The translations under genes were made by a program, and so were the position numbers. A DNA stretch of 64,000 nucleotides, taken from NCBI GenBank assembly GCA_963677355.2, contig CAXXXQ010000004.1, forward strand, positions 107,382 through 171,381. The letters run 5' to 3'. Below are positions 18,139 through 27,006 of the stretch, one piece after another; the stretch's first letter is position 1, and the number at the start of each line of letters is the position of its first letter. The notes under the pieces are model-generated. The model had not been told where the DNA came from. It was given only the letters and a program-made list of their open reading frames with translations, and ran no database searches. Source of the DNA: Thiomicrorhabdus sp963677355 (GTDB taxonomy: Bacteria > Pseudomonadota > Gammaproteobacteria > Thiomicrospirales > Thiomicrospiraceae).

Positions 18139-19488
18139 ATGAAAGCATTAAAGCAGTGTTATCTTCCCTTTTTTTACAGCCCTGAAAATAACCGGTTACT
18201 GGAGAAATATCATCACTATATCGAGCAGGTCGTTCCGCAATGTGCGGAGGGTTTCTACCGGGTATTGATGGAGGATAGCAGCTCGAAGAAGTTTCTCACC
18301 ACTCAGTTGGTCGAAAATCACCTCAAGACCGAGTTACAACGCTGGTTATTGCTGACGCTTTCGGCAAAGCATAAAGAGACGGACATTCAAGAAGTGGTTG
18401 CCAAGCAGCATCAGGTAGGCGAAGTACATTCCCGGGTTGAAGTACCTATGGGACTGGTTAACAGTGCGATGGTTGTCATTAAAGAAGTGCTGTTCGACGA
18501 TCTAGCAGCAAGCAAGCAGGTACAAGAAACGGATAAAGTCGATTTCATTATTGTGCTGAACCAGATTTTGGATGCGAGTTTAAGTTTGGTTAACGAATCT
18601 TATTTGCAAGGTAAAGTACTCAATGAAAGAATGGCTCAGGAGTACAGAAGTAACTCCAGCGCCCATGAAGTGGCACTGGAGCTGGAACGTGTCAGAGGCA
18701 CGATGCTGGGCTGGGTAGCACAATTCATGACCGATTTGATTTCCTGCCGAGCCAAAACGGTGACCAATATTCAACATCAAGAGTTTGTCCTGTGGATTAG
18801 GCATAAACTCTCTTATGCCTGTCGAAATGACGAGCTGATACAAAAGGCAAAGGTTAATCTTGATACTCTCCAGAAAACCATCGATGAGTTAGGTCAGGAC
18901 CCTGAGAAAAACCGGGATGAACTGGTTTTACAGGTAAACCATCTGACTACCGAGTGCAGTTGGATTTTGAGCCAGATTTCGGAAATGAATATCGAGATGG
19001 CCGCGCGTGAGGATACGCTGACCAGTCTGATCGAGAGACGTTTTCTCGCGCCGATTCTACAGAATGAAACCCATCAGGCTCTACAGAGCAAACAGCCTTA
19101 TTGTGTCATGATGATGGACATTGATAACTTCAAGCAGATTAATGATATTTACGGACATCAGTCGGGAGATCATGTGCTGGCGCATATCGGACTGCTTTTA
19201 AAACGCTCGTTGCGGGTCACCGATTATGCCTTCCGCTACGGGGGAGAAGAGTTCCTGATACTAATGCCGGAGACGACTTTGAATAAAGCGGAACTGGCGG
19301 CGGAAAAACTTTTGGATATTGTTCGCCAAAGCAATATCAAGTTGGATAACGGCAGGGTTTTGAAAGTGACCATGTCTATCGGGTTGGCCGAATTTGCCGA
19401 TCATCCGGATTTCGAACAGTTGATCAAAATGGCGGATGAAAAACTTTATCAAGCCAAACATAACGGTAAAGACCGCTATGAATGCTGA
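18139..19488 (+). CDS. Globin-coupled diguanylate cyclase (DosC-like)
   Basis: A 449-residue soluble protein. Residues 1 to about 150 form a sensor globin with the proximal-histidine region QHQVGEVHSRVEVPMGLV. A helical middle region follows, then a GGDEF domain with RYGGEEF and an RVTD inhibitory site five residues before it. Length and order match E. coli DosC, which senses oxygen through haem and makes c-di-GMP. The ATG at 18139 is chosen over an in-frame TTG at 18127, with GGA eight bases upstream. Upstream of a cupin gene on the same strand (29-base gap). Confidence 0.9.
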   Translation: MKALKQCYLPFFYSPENNRLLEKYHHYIEQVVPQCAEGFYRVLMEDSSSKKFLTTQLVENHLKTELQRWLLLTLSAKHKETDIQEVVAKQHQVGEVHSRVEVPMGLVNSAMVVIKEVLFDDLAASKQVQETDKVDFIIVLNQILDASLSLVNESYLQGKVLNERMAQEYRSNSSAHEVALELERVRGTMLGWVAQFMTDLISCRAKTVTNIQHQEFVLWIRHKLSYACRNDELIQKAKVNLDTLQKTIDELGQDPEKNRDELVLQVNHLTTECSWILSQISEMNIEMAAREDTLTSLIERRFLAPILQNETHQALQSKQPYCVMMMDIDNFKQINDIYGHQSGDHVLAHIGLLLKRSLRVTDYAFRYGGEEFLILMPETTLNKAELAAEKLLDIVRQSNIKLDNGRVLKVTMSIGLAEFADHPDFEQLIKMADEKLYQAKHNGKDRYEC

Positions 19489-19517
19489 CTAACGGTAAGC
19501 CTATGTGAGGTTGAGCA

Positions 19518-19868
19518 TTGAATAAAGAAACGATCATTAAAAATCCTTCTTGCTCGGAAATCGCTTGGGAGTTTCTCGACGGCAGTAGGAGATCAGCGGT
19601 TAATTTAAGAACGTCGTTTGTGGGTATAGGCACATATCAACCCGGTTGGCGGTGGTCCGAACATGTAGGCAAACAAACAGGAAAGCCGTCGGAAAATCAC
19701 ATCGGTTATATTTTGTCAGGCTCTCTCACTGTAAAAAGTGCCGATGGAGCAGAAGCAATAGTCGGTCCCGGCGAGGCGTTTGAATTGGCTTCTGGGCATG
19801 ATGCATGGGTAAATGGCGATCAACCCTGTGTGGCGCTGGATTTTGGCTGTTACGAGACATCACGTTAA
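19518..19868 (+). CDS. Small cupin-domain protein
   Basis: A 116-residue single-domain beta-barrel protein. HIGYILSGSLTVKSADG followed by GPGEAFELASGHDAWV is the two-motif cupin pattern, with possible metal ligands in SEHVGKQTGKPSENHIG and the later GHD. The start is a TTG at 19518 with GAGG about seven bases upstream. It follows the globin-GGDEF gene and may be co-transcribed. No substrate can be given. Confidence 0.8.
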   Translation: MNKETIIKNPSCSEIAWEFLDGSRRSAVNLRTSFVGIGTYQPGWRWSEHVGKQTGKPSENHIGYILSGSLTVKSADGAEAIVGPGEAFELASGHDAWVNGDQPCVALDFGCYETSR

Positions 19869-19874
19869 ATAGCG

Positions 19875-19911
19875 GCAAAAAACCAATCCAATAACCGCTG
19901 TCGTTTTTTGC
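19875..19911. terminator. Possible bidirectional terminator between convergent genes
   Basis: A 9-bp inverted repeat GCAAAAAAC / GTTTTTTGC spans 19875-19911, with AGCGG/CCGCT overlapping it. It lies in the 74-base gap between the cupin gene and the convergent cmoM. The stem is AT-rich, so the call is weak. Confidence 0.35.
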
Positions 19912-19942
19912 TTTGCTGGCCTCACGCTGACGGCGTAAATTT

Positions 19943-20740
19943 TTAGCGGCCAACAGGTTTTTTTGCCAGGATATGAATGTATCTTGCCATATTGCGGTAG
20001 GTCGGTTCGCGGCAGTAGCGGTATTCCAAGGCCAGTAGATCATCCATATCGCTCTGCGCCAGAACTTCGTGAGTCATGTAGTCGTGGAAAACTCGAATGC
20101 CGGTATGGGTTTCAACCGTGAACCCCCAATCGTTTAACCACTGGGTAACCTCCTCCGGAATTTGCGGGTTAGGAGGGGTGAGTTTCTTGCCTTTGCCCAT
20201 GTAGCCGTCGTTCAACAGCATCTCCAAGCGCCAGGCTCCGCGCAAAGTATTGCGAATCACCACCGAATTGCGGTTATAAAAAAGCAGCGATAAATAGCCG
20301 CCCGGTTTCACCTTGTCGGCAACGGTTTTTAAGGTTTGTTGCGGTTCGCCAAGCCACTCCAAGACGGCGTGAAACAGCACCAGATCAAACTCATCGAGTT
20401 GTTCCGCTATTTGTTGAGCAGGGCCTTCGATGAAAGTAGCGTGCAGGCCGTTATCGGCAAAGTTTTGTTTGGCTCGAATCAACATCTGGTGAGAAAGATC
20501 GCATAATGTCATTTCGTGACCGGATTCCGCCAACCATTGGCTGATTTGAGCAAAACCGCAGCCGGCATCCCAGATCTGTTTTGGCTGTATAGCCGGGTTT
20601 GATTGCTGATGAAAAGCCGCGAGGTCTTCTTTCAAAAGTTTTAGACGCCACTCACCCTTGACGGTGTCGTACACTTTTTTCTCGAACTTATCGACGAGTT
20701 TGTCAAAATTCCGATCTTGTAGAGGTTGGCTTTTATTCAT
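19943..20740 (-). CDS. cmoM: tRNA cmo5U methyltransferase CmoM
   Basis: A 265-residue SAM-dependent methyltransferase that adds a methyl ester to cmo5U34, giving mcmo5U. The N-terminal DRNFDKLVDKFEKKVYDTVKG is the family signature (once called SmtA), followed by the SAM site IWDAGCGFAQISQWLAESGH (about residues 56-75) and LFHAVLEWLGEPQ. It completes the cmoA/cmoB/cmoM set within this window. Confidence 0.92.
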   Translation of the reverse strand: MNKSQPLQDRNFDKLVDKFEKKVYDTVKGEWRLKLLKEDLAAFHQQSNPAIQPKQIWDAGCGFAQISQWLAESGHEMTLCDLSHQMLIRAKQNFADNGLHATFIEGPAQQIAEQLDEFDLVLFHAVLEWLGEPQQTLKTVADKVKPGGYLSLLFYNRNSVVIRNTLRGAWRLEMLLNDGYMGKGKKLTPPNPQIPEEVTQWLNDWGFTVETHTGIRVFHDYMTHEVLAQSDMDDLLALEYRYCREPTYRNMARYIHILAKKPVGR

Positions 20741-20762
20741 GCCGATATTTTAACCAAGATTG

Positions 20763-20786
20763 CGTGACTAATTTGGATTAGTCACG
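20763..20786. promoter_or_regulatory. Perfect 10-bp palindrome in a divergent promoter region
   Basis: CGTGACTAAT and ATTAGTCACG flank a four-base centre (ttgg) between divergent cmoM and the PAS-PAS-GGDEF-EAL gene. A TATAAT at 20808-20813 lies 22 bases downstream. There is no T tract, so an operator is more likely than a terminator. Binder unknown. Confidence 0.5.
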
Positions 20787-20843
20787 TGTCATTTAGCAAC
20801 CGTTTTGTATAATGAGGCGAAAGCCATATCAAGAGTGCCATTC

Positions 20844-22940
20844 ATGATCATTTCAAAAGACGCTATTCCGGACTGGGTCGAGGAGTTGGACAGTCAAGGA
20901 GTGGGTGTTTGGGATTGGGATTTAAAGACGGATGAGGTCTTTTATTCCAGAGCCTGGAAAGCGATGCTGGGTTACGAGGAAGACGAAGTCGAGTCCAGAC
21001 TGGATTCGTTTGCTGCATGCTTACACCCGGATAATAGTATTGAAACGTCTCTGGATATTTTACAGGCTCATTTCGCAGGCAAGGTTCCGGTTTTTTCACA
21101 GCAAATTCGCATGCTGGCCAAGGATGGTTCTTACCGTTGGGTTTTGGCACAGGGCTCGGTGGTTGAGCGGGACGAAAACGGCAAGCCGTTGCGCATGACG
21201 GGAATTCATACCGATATAACCGAGTCACAGCAAGCTTACGACCAGCTACAAGAACGAAATGTTTTTATTGATAAGGTGCTCAATACCGCACCGCATTATG
21301 TGTATATTTTCGATCTGGTTTCCCAATCGAATATTTACTCGAATAATACCGTCTACTCTTTTGTCGGTTACTCTCCGCAAGAGATCCAGTCGATGGGTTC
21401 CGGACTGCTTTCCGAGCATATTTTTCATCCCGACGATCTGCCTAATCTCCTGGCGCATATTCAAGCAGTTGCCAATCTAGAGGACGGCAAAAGCAAAGAA
21501 ATTGAATATCGGGTTAGGCATAAACAGGGACACTATCTCTATTTTCGCAGTTACGATACCCCTTTTAGCCGCGATGAGAAAGGACAGGTAACCCAGATTA
21601 TCGGTAACGCAACCGAAATCACCGACCTTAAACGTTACGAGCAAGACCTTCAACAGATGGCTCAACAAGACTCGCTGACCCAACTGCCCAATCGTCATTT
21701 GCTGAATACCCGTCTGCAACACTCCATGCAGGTCTGTAATCGATTAGGGTCGGAGGTTTGTGTCTGTTTTATCGATCTCGATAACTTCAAAAACATTAAT
21801 GACAGCTTCGGTCACTCTTTTGGAGACAAGGTGTTAATTGAAGTGGCCGACAGGATGCAGGCGTTGATTCGTCAGGATGATACGGTTGCACGGGTTGGCG
21901 GCGACGAATTTGTACTGGTGTTGGAGAATATCAGGAACCGCGACAGTCTAGACAATGACCTACAGAGGTTTTTCACAGTATTTGAACAGCCGTTTAATAT
22001 TGACGGTTATGAACTGAATATTTCTGCAAGCATGGGGTTCAGCCTCTACCCGGAACACGGTTGCGATTTGGAATCTCTTAATCAATTTGCGGATACCGCG
22101 ATGTATCAGGCCAAGAACGCCGGGAAAAATCGTATCCAAATGTATTCGGAATCCATGTCTCATGAAGTGATTAACCGACTTGAGTTGGAAAACGATCTGC
22201 GCGAGGCCATCAAACAAGAGCAATTTGAAATGCACTATCAACCGCAGGTTGATTTAAGCAGCGGCGAAGTCATCGGGTTGGAGAGTTTAATACGTTGGCG
22301 CCATCCGGTTAAGGGTTTGATTCCGCCGAACGATTTCATTCCGTTGGCGGAAGAACTTGGCTTGATTGTGCCGCTTGGCGACTGGATCTTTCAACAAGTC
22401 TGCCAAGATTCAGAATTGTTGTTACAACGAACCGGTTTTAATCAATCCATCGCGGTCAATGTTTCCGTCGTCCAATTGGATGATGAAAACTTCGTGCAAA
22501 GTTTAAAAAGAATAATCGAGCAACAACAAGTCTGCGCAAGCCGTTTTGAACTGGAAATTACCGAGTCGGTTTTTATCAGTAATACCGCCCGAGTCATCTC
22601 CTTACTGAAAGAGCTAAAACAGCTTGGTTTTCAGATCTCTTTGGATGACTTTGGTATCGGCTATTCGTCATTGAGAGACTTGAAATTAATGCCGGTGTCC
22701 AAGGTGAAAATCGATAAGGTATTCATTGACGATCTGACCGAAAGCGAATACGAACAGCTCATTATCAAAATGATTGTTTCCCTTGCCAATACGGTGAAAA
22801 TGGATGTGATTGCCGAAGGGATTGAAACCGTTGAACAGCAGCAACGGCTATTGGCGAGCGGCTGTATTCACGGTCAAGGTTATCTGTTCAGCCGTCCCTT
22901 ACCTTTTGATGAATTGATTCGATTTTTAGCCGAGTCGTAA
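20844..22940 (+). CDS. PAS-PAS-GGDEF-EAL c-di-GMP enzyme
   Basis: A 698-residue soluble dual-domain protein. PAS fold-3 domains lie at about residues 5-125 (GVWDWDLKTDEVFY, LHPDN) and 130-260. The GGDEF domain (about 265-425) has RVGGDEF with an RQDD inhibitory site five residues upstream. The EAL domain (about 440-690) reads ESLIRW at the name motif, with NVS, ELEITES, LDDFGIGYSSL, KVKID and AEGIET all kept. Both activities look possible. The ATG at 20844 is chosen (AAGAG upstream). A TTG at 20805 would overlap the TATAAT promoter element. Confidence 0.88.
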   Translation: MIISKDAIPDWVEELDSQGVGVWDWDLKTDEVFYSRAWKAMLGYEEDEVESRLDSFAACLHPDNSIETSLDILQAHFAGKVPVFSQQIRMLAKDGSYRWVLAQGSVVERDENGKPLRMTGIHTDITESQQAYDQLQERNVFIDKVLNTAPHYVYIFDLVSQSNIYSNNTVYSFVGYSPQEIQSMGSGLLSEHIFHPDDLPNLLAHIQAVANLEDGKSKEIEYRVRHKQGHYLYFRSYDTPFSRDEKGQVTQIIGNATEITDLKRYEQDLQQMAQQDSLTQLPNRHLLNTRLQHSMQVCNRLGSEVCVCFIDLDNFKNINDSFGHSFGDKVLIEVADRMQALIRQDDTVARVGGDEFVLVLENIRNRDSLDNDLQRFFTVFEQPFNIDGYELNISASMGFSLYPEHGCDLESLNQFADTAMYQAKNAGKNRIQMYSESMSHEVINRLELENDLREAIKQEQFEMHYQPQVDLSSGEVIGLESLIRWRHPVKGLIPPNDFIPLAEELGLIVPLGDWIFQQVCQDSELLLQRTGFNQSIAVNVSVVQLDDENFVQSLKRIIEQQQVCASRFELEITESVFISNTARVISLLKELKQLGFQISLDDFGIGYSSLRDLKLMPVSKVKIDKVFIDDLTESEYEQLIIKMIVSLANTVKMDVIAEGIETVEQQQRLLASGCIHGQGYLFSRPLPFDELIRFLAES

Positions 22941-22985
22941 ATACAATCACTATCCCGTAATTTAATGTGTAAAAGAGATAAAAAG

Positions 22986-23315
22986 ATGTCTTCCAAAGTC
23001 TATTGTTTAGCCCAATTTAACCCCAAACCCGGTAAAGAGCGTGAGCTGTTCAAGGTATTGCAAAGTCTGGAGCCGGATACGCTGCGCGAAGACGGCTGTT
23101 TACAGTATCGTGTGACCCGTCAGATCAGCAGCCCTTTTGCCGAGGGTAAGAGTTTTCCGTTTGTCTTTAATGAAATCTGGGCCGATATGGCGGCATTTGA
23201 AACCCACTGTCAGCGTCAGGAAATCGTCGATTTCTTTAACCGCTACTGTTTGGCAGAAGACGGTTTGGCGGCCGATTGGAATGTTTGCGTTTATTCCGAC
23301 GAGCCCATCGGTTAA
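22986..23315 (+). CDS. Antibiotic biosynthesis monooxygenase (ABM) domain protein
   Basis: A 109-residue single ABM-fold protein (YCLAQFNPKPGKERELFKVL at the start, FVFNEIWADMAAFETH in the middle). These small dimeric ferredoxin-like proteins include quinol monooxygenases and many of unknown role. The ATG at 22986 follows AGAG; an alternative ATG at 22965 adds seven residues. It sits between two c-di-GMP genes on the same strand without an obvious link to them. Confidence 0.78.
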   Translation: MSSKVYCLAQFNPKPGKERELFKVLQSLEPDTLREDGCLQYRVTRQISSPFAEGKSFPFVFNEIWADMAAFETHCQRQEIVDFFNRYCLAEDGLAADWNVCVYSDEPIG

Positions 23316-23438
23316 AGCGGGTCGGGCAGGTCATGGTATAAACGCCTGAGCAATCGAACAATTAGATTTTATTAGACTTTTCTATAGATCTTTTTGTAAG
23401 ATCAACCCCATTTCCGGTTCAGAACCAAGGTATCACTT

Positions 23439-25551
23439 TTGTCTAGAGAACAATTAAAAAGGTTGCTCCTTGACGATATTTCTCAATATCAGAAACTCTT
23501 TGAGTCGGCTTATGACCCGATTTTTCTGTTGCATCACGGCTTTTTTGTAGATTGTAACCAGGCTGCAGTTGATACTTTCCGTCTTTGCGGCAAAGACGAA
23601 GTCTACCACCTTCACCCCTCGCAGATTTCTCCCGAATTCCAACCGGATGGTCAAAGTTCCGAGATCAAAGCCAACCAGATGATACAAATTTGCTTGGAGA
23701 AGGGATCAAACCGTTTCGAGTGGATGCATTCCACCGTGGACGGCACCCCTTTTTGGGCGGAAGTCACTTTGGTCAAAATGGTGTTGCATCACGAGCCGGT
23801 CGTGTATGCCGTGGTTCGCAATATTGAAGCTCAAAAAGAGATCGAAAACCGTTTATTGAATATTAACCTCGAGTTAAGGCGAAAGAATCAAACCATTCAA
23901 GAGGTAAATAACGAGCTTAAAGCAGCGACCGATACCCATGAAAAATTGCTTGAATCGATTACGTCTCTGAATGAATATAGAAAAGCGTTGGACGAAAGTT
24001 CCATCGTTTCGAAGACAGATCTTTTTGGGCGCATTACCTATGCAAACGATCTGTTTTGCAAGGTTTCCGGCTATTCCTCTGCCGAACTGATCGGGCAGTC
24101 GCATAATATTATTCGTCATCCCGATACGCCCGTAGAAACCTTTAAAGAGCTATGGAGCACTATTCAGGATAAACGGGTTTGGAAAGGCATTTTGAAAAAC
24201 CGAAGTAAAAGCGGTAAAACGTACTATGTCAATTCCGTGATTTTTCCGATATTGGATTCGCAAAATCAGATTAAAGAATACATGGCGATTCGTCAGGATA
24301 TTACCTCTCTCTATGAAAAAGACGCCATTATTGACGAGCAATATACCGATCAATTAACGTCCTTGAAAAATCGGGTCAAACTCAAGGCCGATGTGGAAAA
24401 ATTACCGCTGCCTAAGCTGGCAATAATGAATATCGACCGTTTCAAAGACATTAATGATTCCTATGGGCAGGAGGTGGGAGACCTTTTGCTGATCAAATTT
24501 GCTCAAAAGCTGAAACGGCTCGCCAATCATAATCTTAGGGTTTATCGCTATGGCGGTGATGAGTTTGCTATTTTGGCATTCGGCCATTACGACTTATCCG
24601 AGTTGGAAACGGTTTGTCGCCATTTTACTACCGATCTAGCCAAACATAATTTGAAAGTTGAGGATAACTACTTCACTGTCTCGGTCCGCATTGGCTTGGC
24701 GGAACGCAATGAACAGCTATTGACCATTGTGGAGATGGCGCTTTCTCACGCTAAAAGCAATGCGATTGATTTGGTTGTCTACAATGACGATCTAGACATG
24801 CGTAATGAGATGCTTGAAAACATTGAATGGACTAAACGGATCAAGTTTGCCTTACAGAACAGAGGCATCTTGCTGTTTGGGCAGAAAATTATCGGTAATG
24901 ACGGCCAGCAGGATAAGTATGAAACCTTGATGCGTCTCGAAGACGAAAACGGTCAGTTGATTTCTCCCTATTTTTTCCTGGAGCATGCCAAGCGTGCGCG
25001 TCTCTATCCGTTGTTGACCCGCAGGATTATCGATCAGGCTTGTCGTTTCTTCCAAGATAAAACCTGTCAGTTTTCATTGAACCTGACGATTCAGGATATC
25101 TTGAACGAGGGAAACGGTCGCTTTTCTATTACAACGTATTCAGGAAAGCCACACCTGCGACCGGGTGATTATCGAACTGGTAGAGTCGGAGGGTATTGAA
25201 AATTATGCCGCCGTATCGAAATTTATCAAAAAGATCAAAGCGCTCGGAGGGCAGGTAGCGATTGACGATTTTGGTACGGGTTATTCCAATTTCGAGTACT
25301 TGACCAAGATCGATGTCGATTACATTAAAATCGACGGCTCTCTGATTCGGGATATACATAAAGACAGAAATCTGTATGTCACCGTGAAAACCATTGTCGG
25401 CTTTGCCAAAGAGTTAGATATCAAACTGATTGCCGAATTTGTGCACTGTCAAGAAGTGCAGGATATAGTGTTGCAGTTGGGTATTGATATGTCTCAGGGT
25501 TTCTATTTCCATGAACCGGAACAACTGCTTGAGCCGTTAGATATTTATTGA
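23439..25551 (+). pseudogene. PAS-PAS-GGDEF-EAL gene broken by a single-base frameshift
   Basis: The first frame (23439-25199) encodes two PAS domains (about residues 10-130 and 185-285), a GGDEF domain (RYGGDEF, no RxxD inhibitory site) and the first half of an EAL domain (ETLMRLED, SLNLTIQDIL). It then runs into unrelated residues and stops. The second half of the EAL domain (IELVESEGIENY, IDDFGTGYSNF, YIKIDGSLI, IAEF, QGFYFHEP) continues in another frame to 25551. Removing one A from the AAA at 25112-25114 restores one continuous frame of about 703 codons through 25551. Either a real mutation or a sequencing error. If real, c-di-GMP synthesis could survive while the EAL domain is lost. The start is a TTG at 23439 with AAGG upstream. 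Confidence 0.85.
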
Positions 25552-25629
25552 TTGATGCTTTTATTGTCCGGGCCTGCCGGTTCAGGCTACTGCTCTATAG
25601 ATTTCGACGGAAATTTTGATATTTCATTA

Positions 25630-25660
25630 GATAAGAACATTTGATAAGAACATTTGATAA
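25630..25660 (+). repeat. Short tandem repeat before the permease gene
   Basis: Two exact copies of a 13-base unit (GATAAGAACATTT) are followed by a third partial copy that turns into GATAAGGA, resembling a ribosome-binding site. The repeat lies 30-60 bases ahead of the permease ATG and could change length by slippage. Confidence 0.5.
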
Positions 25661-25689
25661 GGACGGCTTTTGCCGAAACCGCAACGACT

Positions 25690-27006
25690 ATGAATAGCCA
25701 TGCGCCGATTCACCGCAAACGAAATAAATCTTTAGGGGTTCCCGAACTGATCGCCATCGCTTTGGGCGGCATGGTCGGCGGCGGTATTTTCACCATCTTG
25801 GGGATTTCGGTATCGATGGTGGGCGCCTATACCCCGTTGGTGATTATGTTAGGCGGGGTGATCGCCGCTTTTGCGGCCTATTCCTACATTAAGCTCGGTG
25901 TCTATTACAAGGACGAAGGGGCAACCTACTCGTTCTATAAAAAAACTTTTCCGAACTCCCCGTTCGCAGCTTCTCTGATCGGTTGGTGGGTCATATTCGG
26001 TTACATCAGCACCTTGGCGCTGTACTCCTATACCTTTGCTTCTTATGCCATCAGCGGCTTTGCGTTCATGGACTCGGAATGGGTTCGTAAAGCGGTTGCC
26101 GGAGCGGTCATTCTGGTTTTCACCGTGATTAACCTGTGGAGTGTCAAAGGCATGGGTAAGATTGAGGACATTATGGTGTACACCAAATTAGTGATTCTGG
26201 TGGTTATCTCTTTTGTACTCATCAACAACAGTCAAACTACGCTACCGGTATTACTCGAAACGGATTCGCAAATCAGCGTTCTCTCTATCCTGATTGTTGC
26301 CTCTATTACTTTCGTGGCTTATGAAGGGTTTCAGTTGGTCATCAACGCCGTCAATGAAATGGATAACCCGGAAAAAAATATCCCCAAAGCGATCTATTCG
26401 GCCCTGTTTTTAGCGGTTTTGATCTATGTGGTGATTTCGCTGGGGGCGATTCTGGCGATTCCATTCAGTGAAATCATCGCCAATAAGGAGTATGCATTGG
26501 CTGCCGGAGCGGATAATGTGCTCGGTCATTGGGGAACGGATCTCGTCATTCTCGGGGCATTGCTGGCAACCAGTAGCGCCATCAGCGGTACGGTATTCGG
26601 CGCTTCACGACAGATGGCCGTTATTGCCAAGGACGGTTATTTTCCAAGTTATATCGCCAACCGACGGGAGATGATCCCGGCCAATGCCATCATCACCATG
26701 TCAGCGTTTGCTTTTGCGTTAGTGCTGGCCGGTGATTTGGAAATGATTCTCGAGTTCGGCAGTGTGACCTTTCTGCTGGTGTCATTGTTGATGGCTTATG
26801 CGAACTTCAAAATCCGCCACCTTACCCAATCATCGCTGATGATTACCTTGATTGCGATTATCGGCCTGTTAGTGGGCACCCTATTGATTTTGTATTATGA
26901 ATTTAATAATCAGCCGGAGCAGATGCTGTTCATTGTGGTGATCTACCTGTTATTGACTGCCGGTTCCTGGCTGTATGCAACTCGATTCGGCCATAAACTG
27001 CCTTAA
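25690..27006 (+). CDS. APC-family amino acid permease
   Basis: A 438-residue inner-membrane transporter with about 12 spans. The first span region ELIAIALGGMVGGGIFTILG carries the GxGGGIF-type glycine motif that unwinds the helix around the substrate in APC transporters; SITFVAYEGFQLVINAVNEM is the typical sixth-span segment. It probably takes up an amino acid by proton coupling. The start is ambiguous: ATG at 25690, or an in-frame TTG at 25654. The gene is convergent with the antiporter; the two stop codons overlap. Confidence 0.85.
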   Translation: MNSHAPIHRKRNKSLGVPELIAIALGGMVGGGIFTILGISVSMVGAYTPLVIMLGGVIAAFAAYSYIKLGVYYKDEGATYSFYKKTFPNSPFAASLIGWWVIFGYISTLALYSYTFASYAISGFAFMDSEWVRKAVAGAVILVFTVINLWSVKGMGKIEDIMVYTKLVILVVISFVLINNSQTTLPVLLETDSQISVLSILIVASITFVAYEGFQLVINAVNEMDNPEKNIPKAIYSALFLAVLIYVVISLGAILAIPFSEIIANKEYALAAGADNVLGHWGTDLVILGALLATSSAISGTVFGASRQMAVIAKDGYFPSYIANRREMIPANAIITMSAFAFALVLAGDLEMILEFGSVTFLLVSLLMAYANFKIRHLTQSSLMITLIAIIGLLVGTLLILYYEFNNQPEQMLFIVVIYLLLTAGSWLYATRFGHKLP

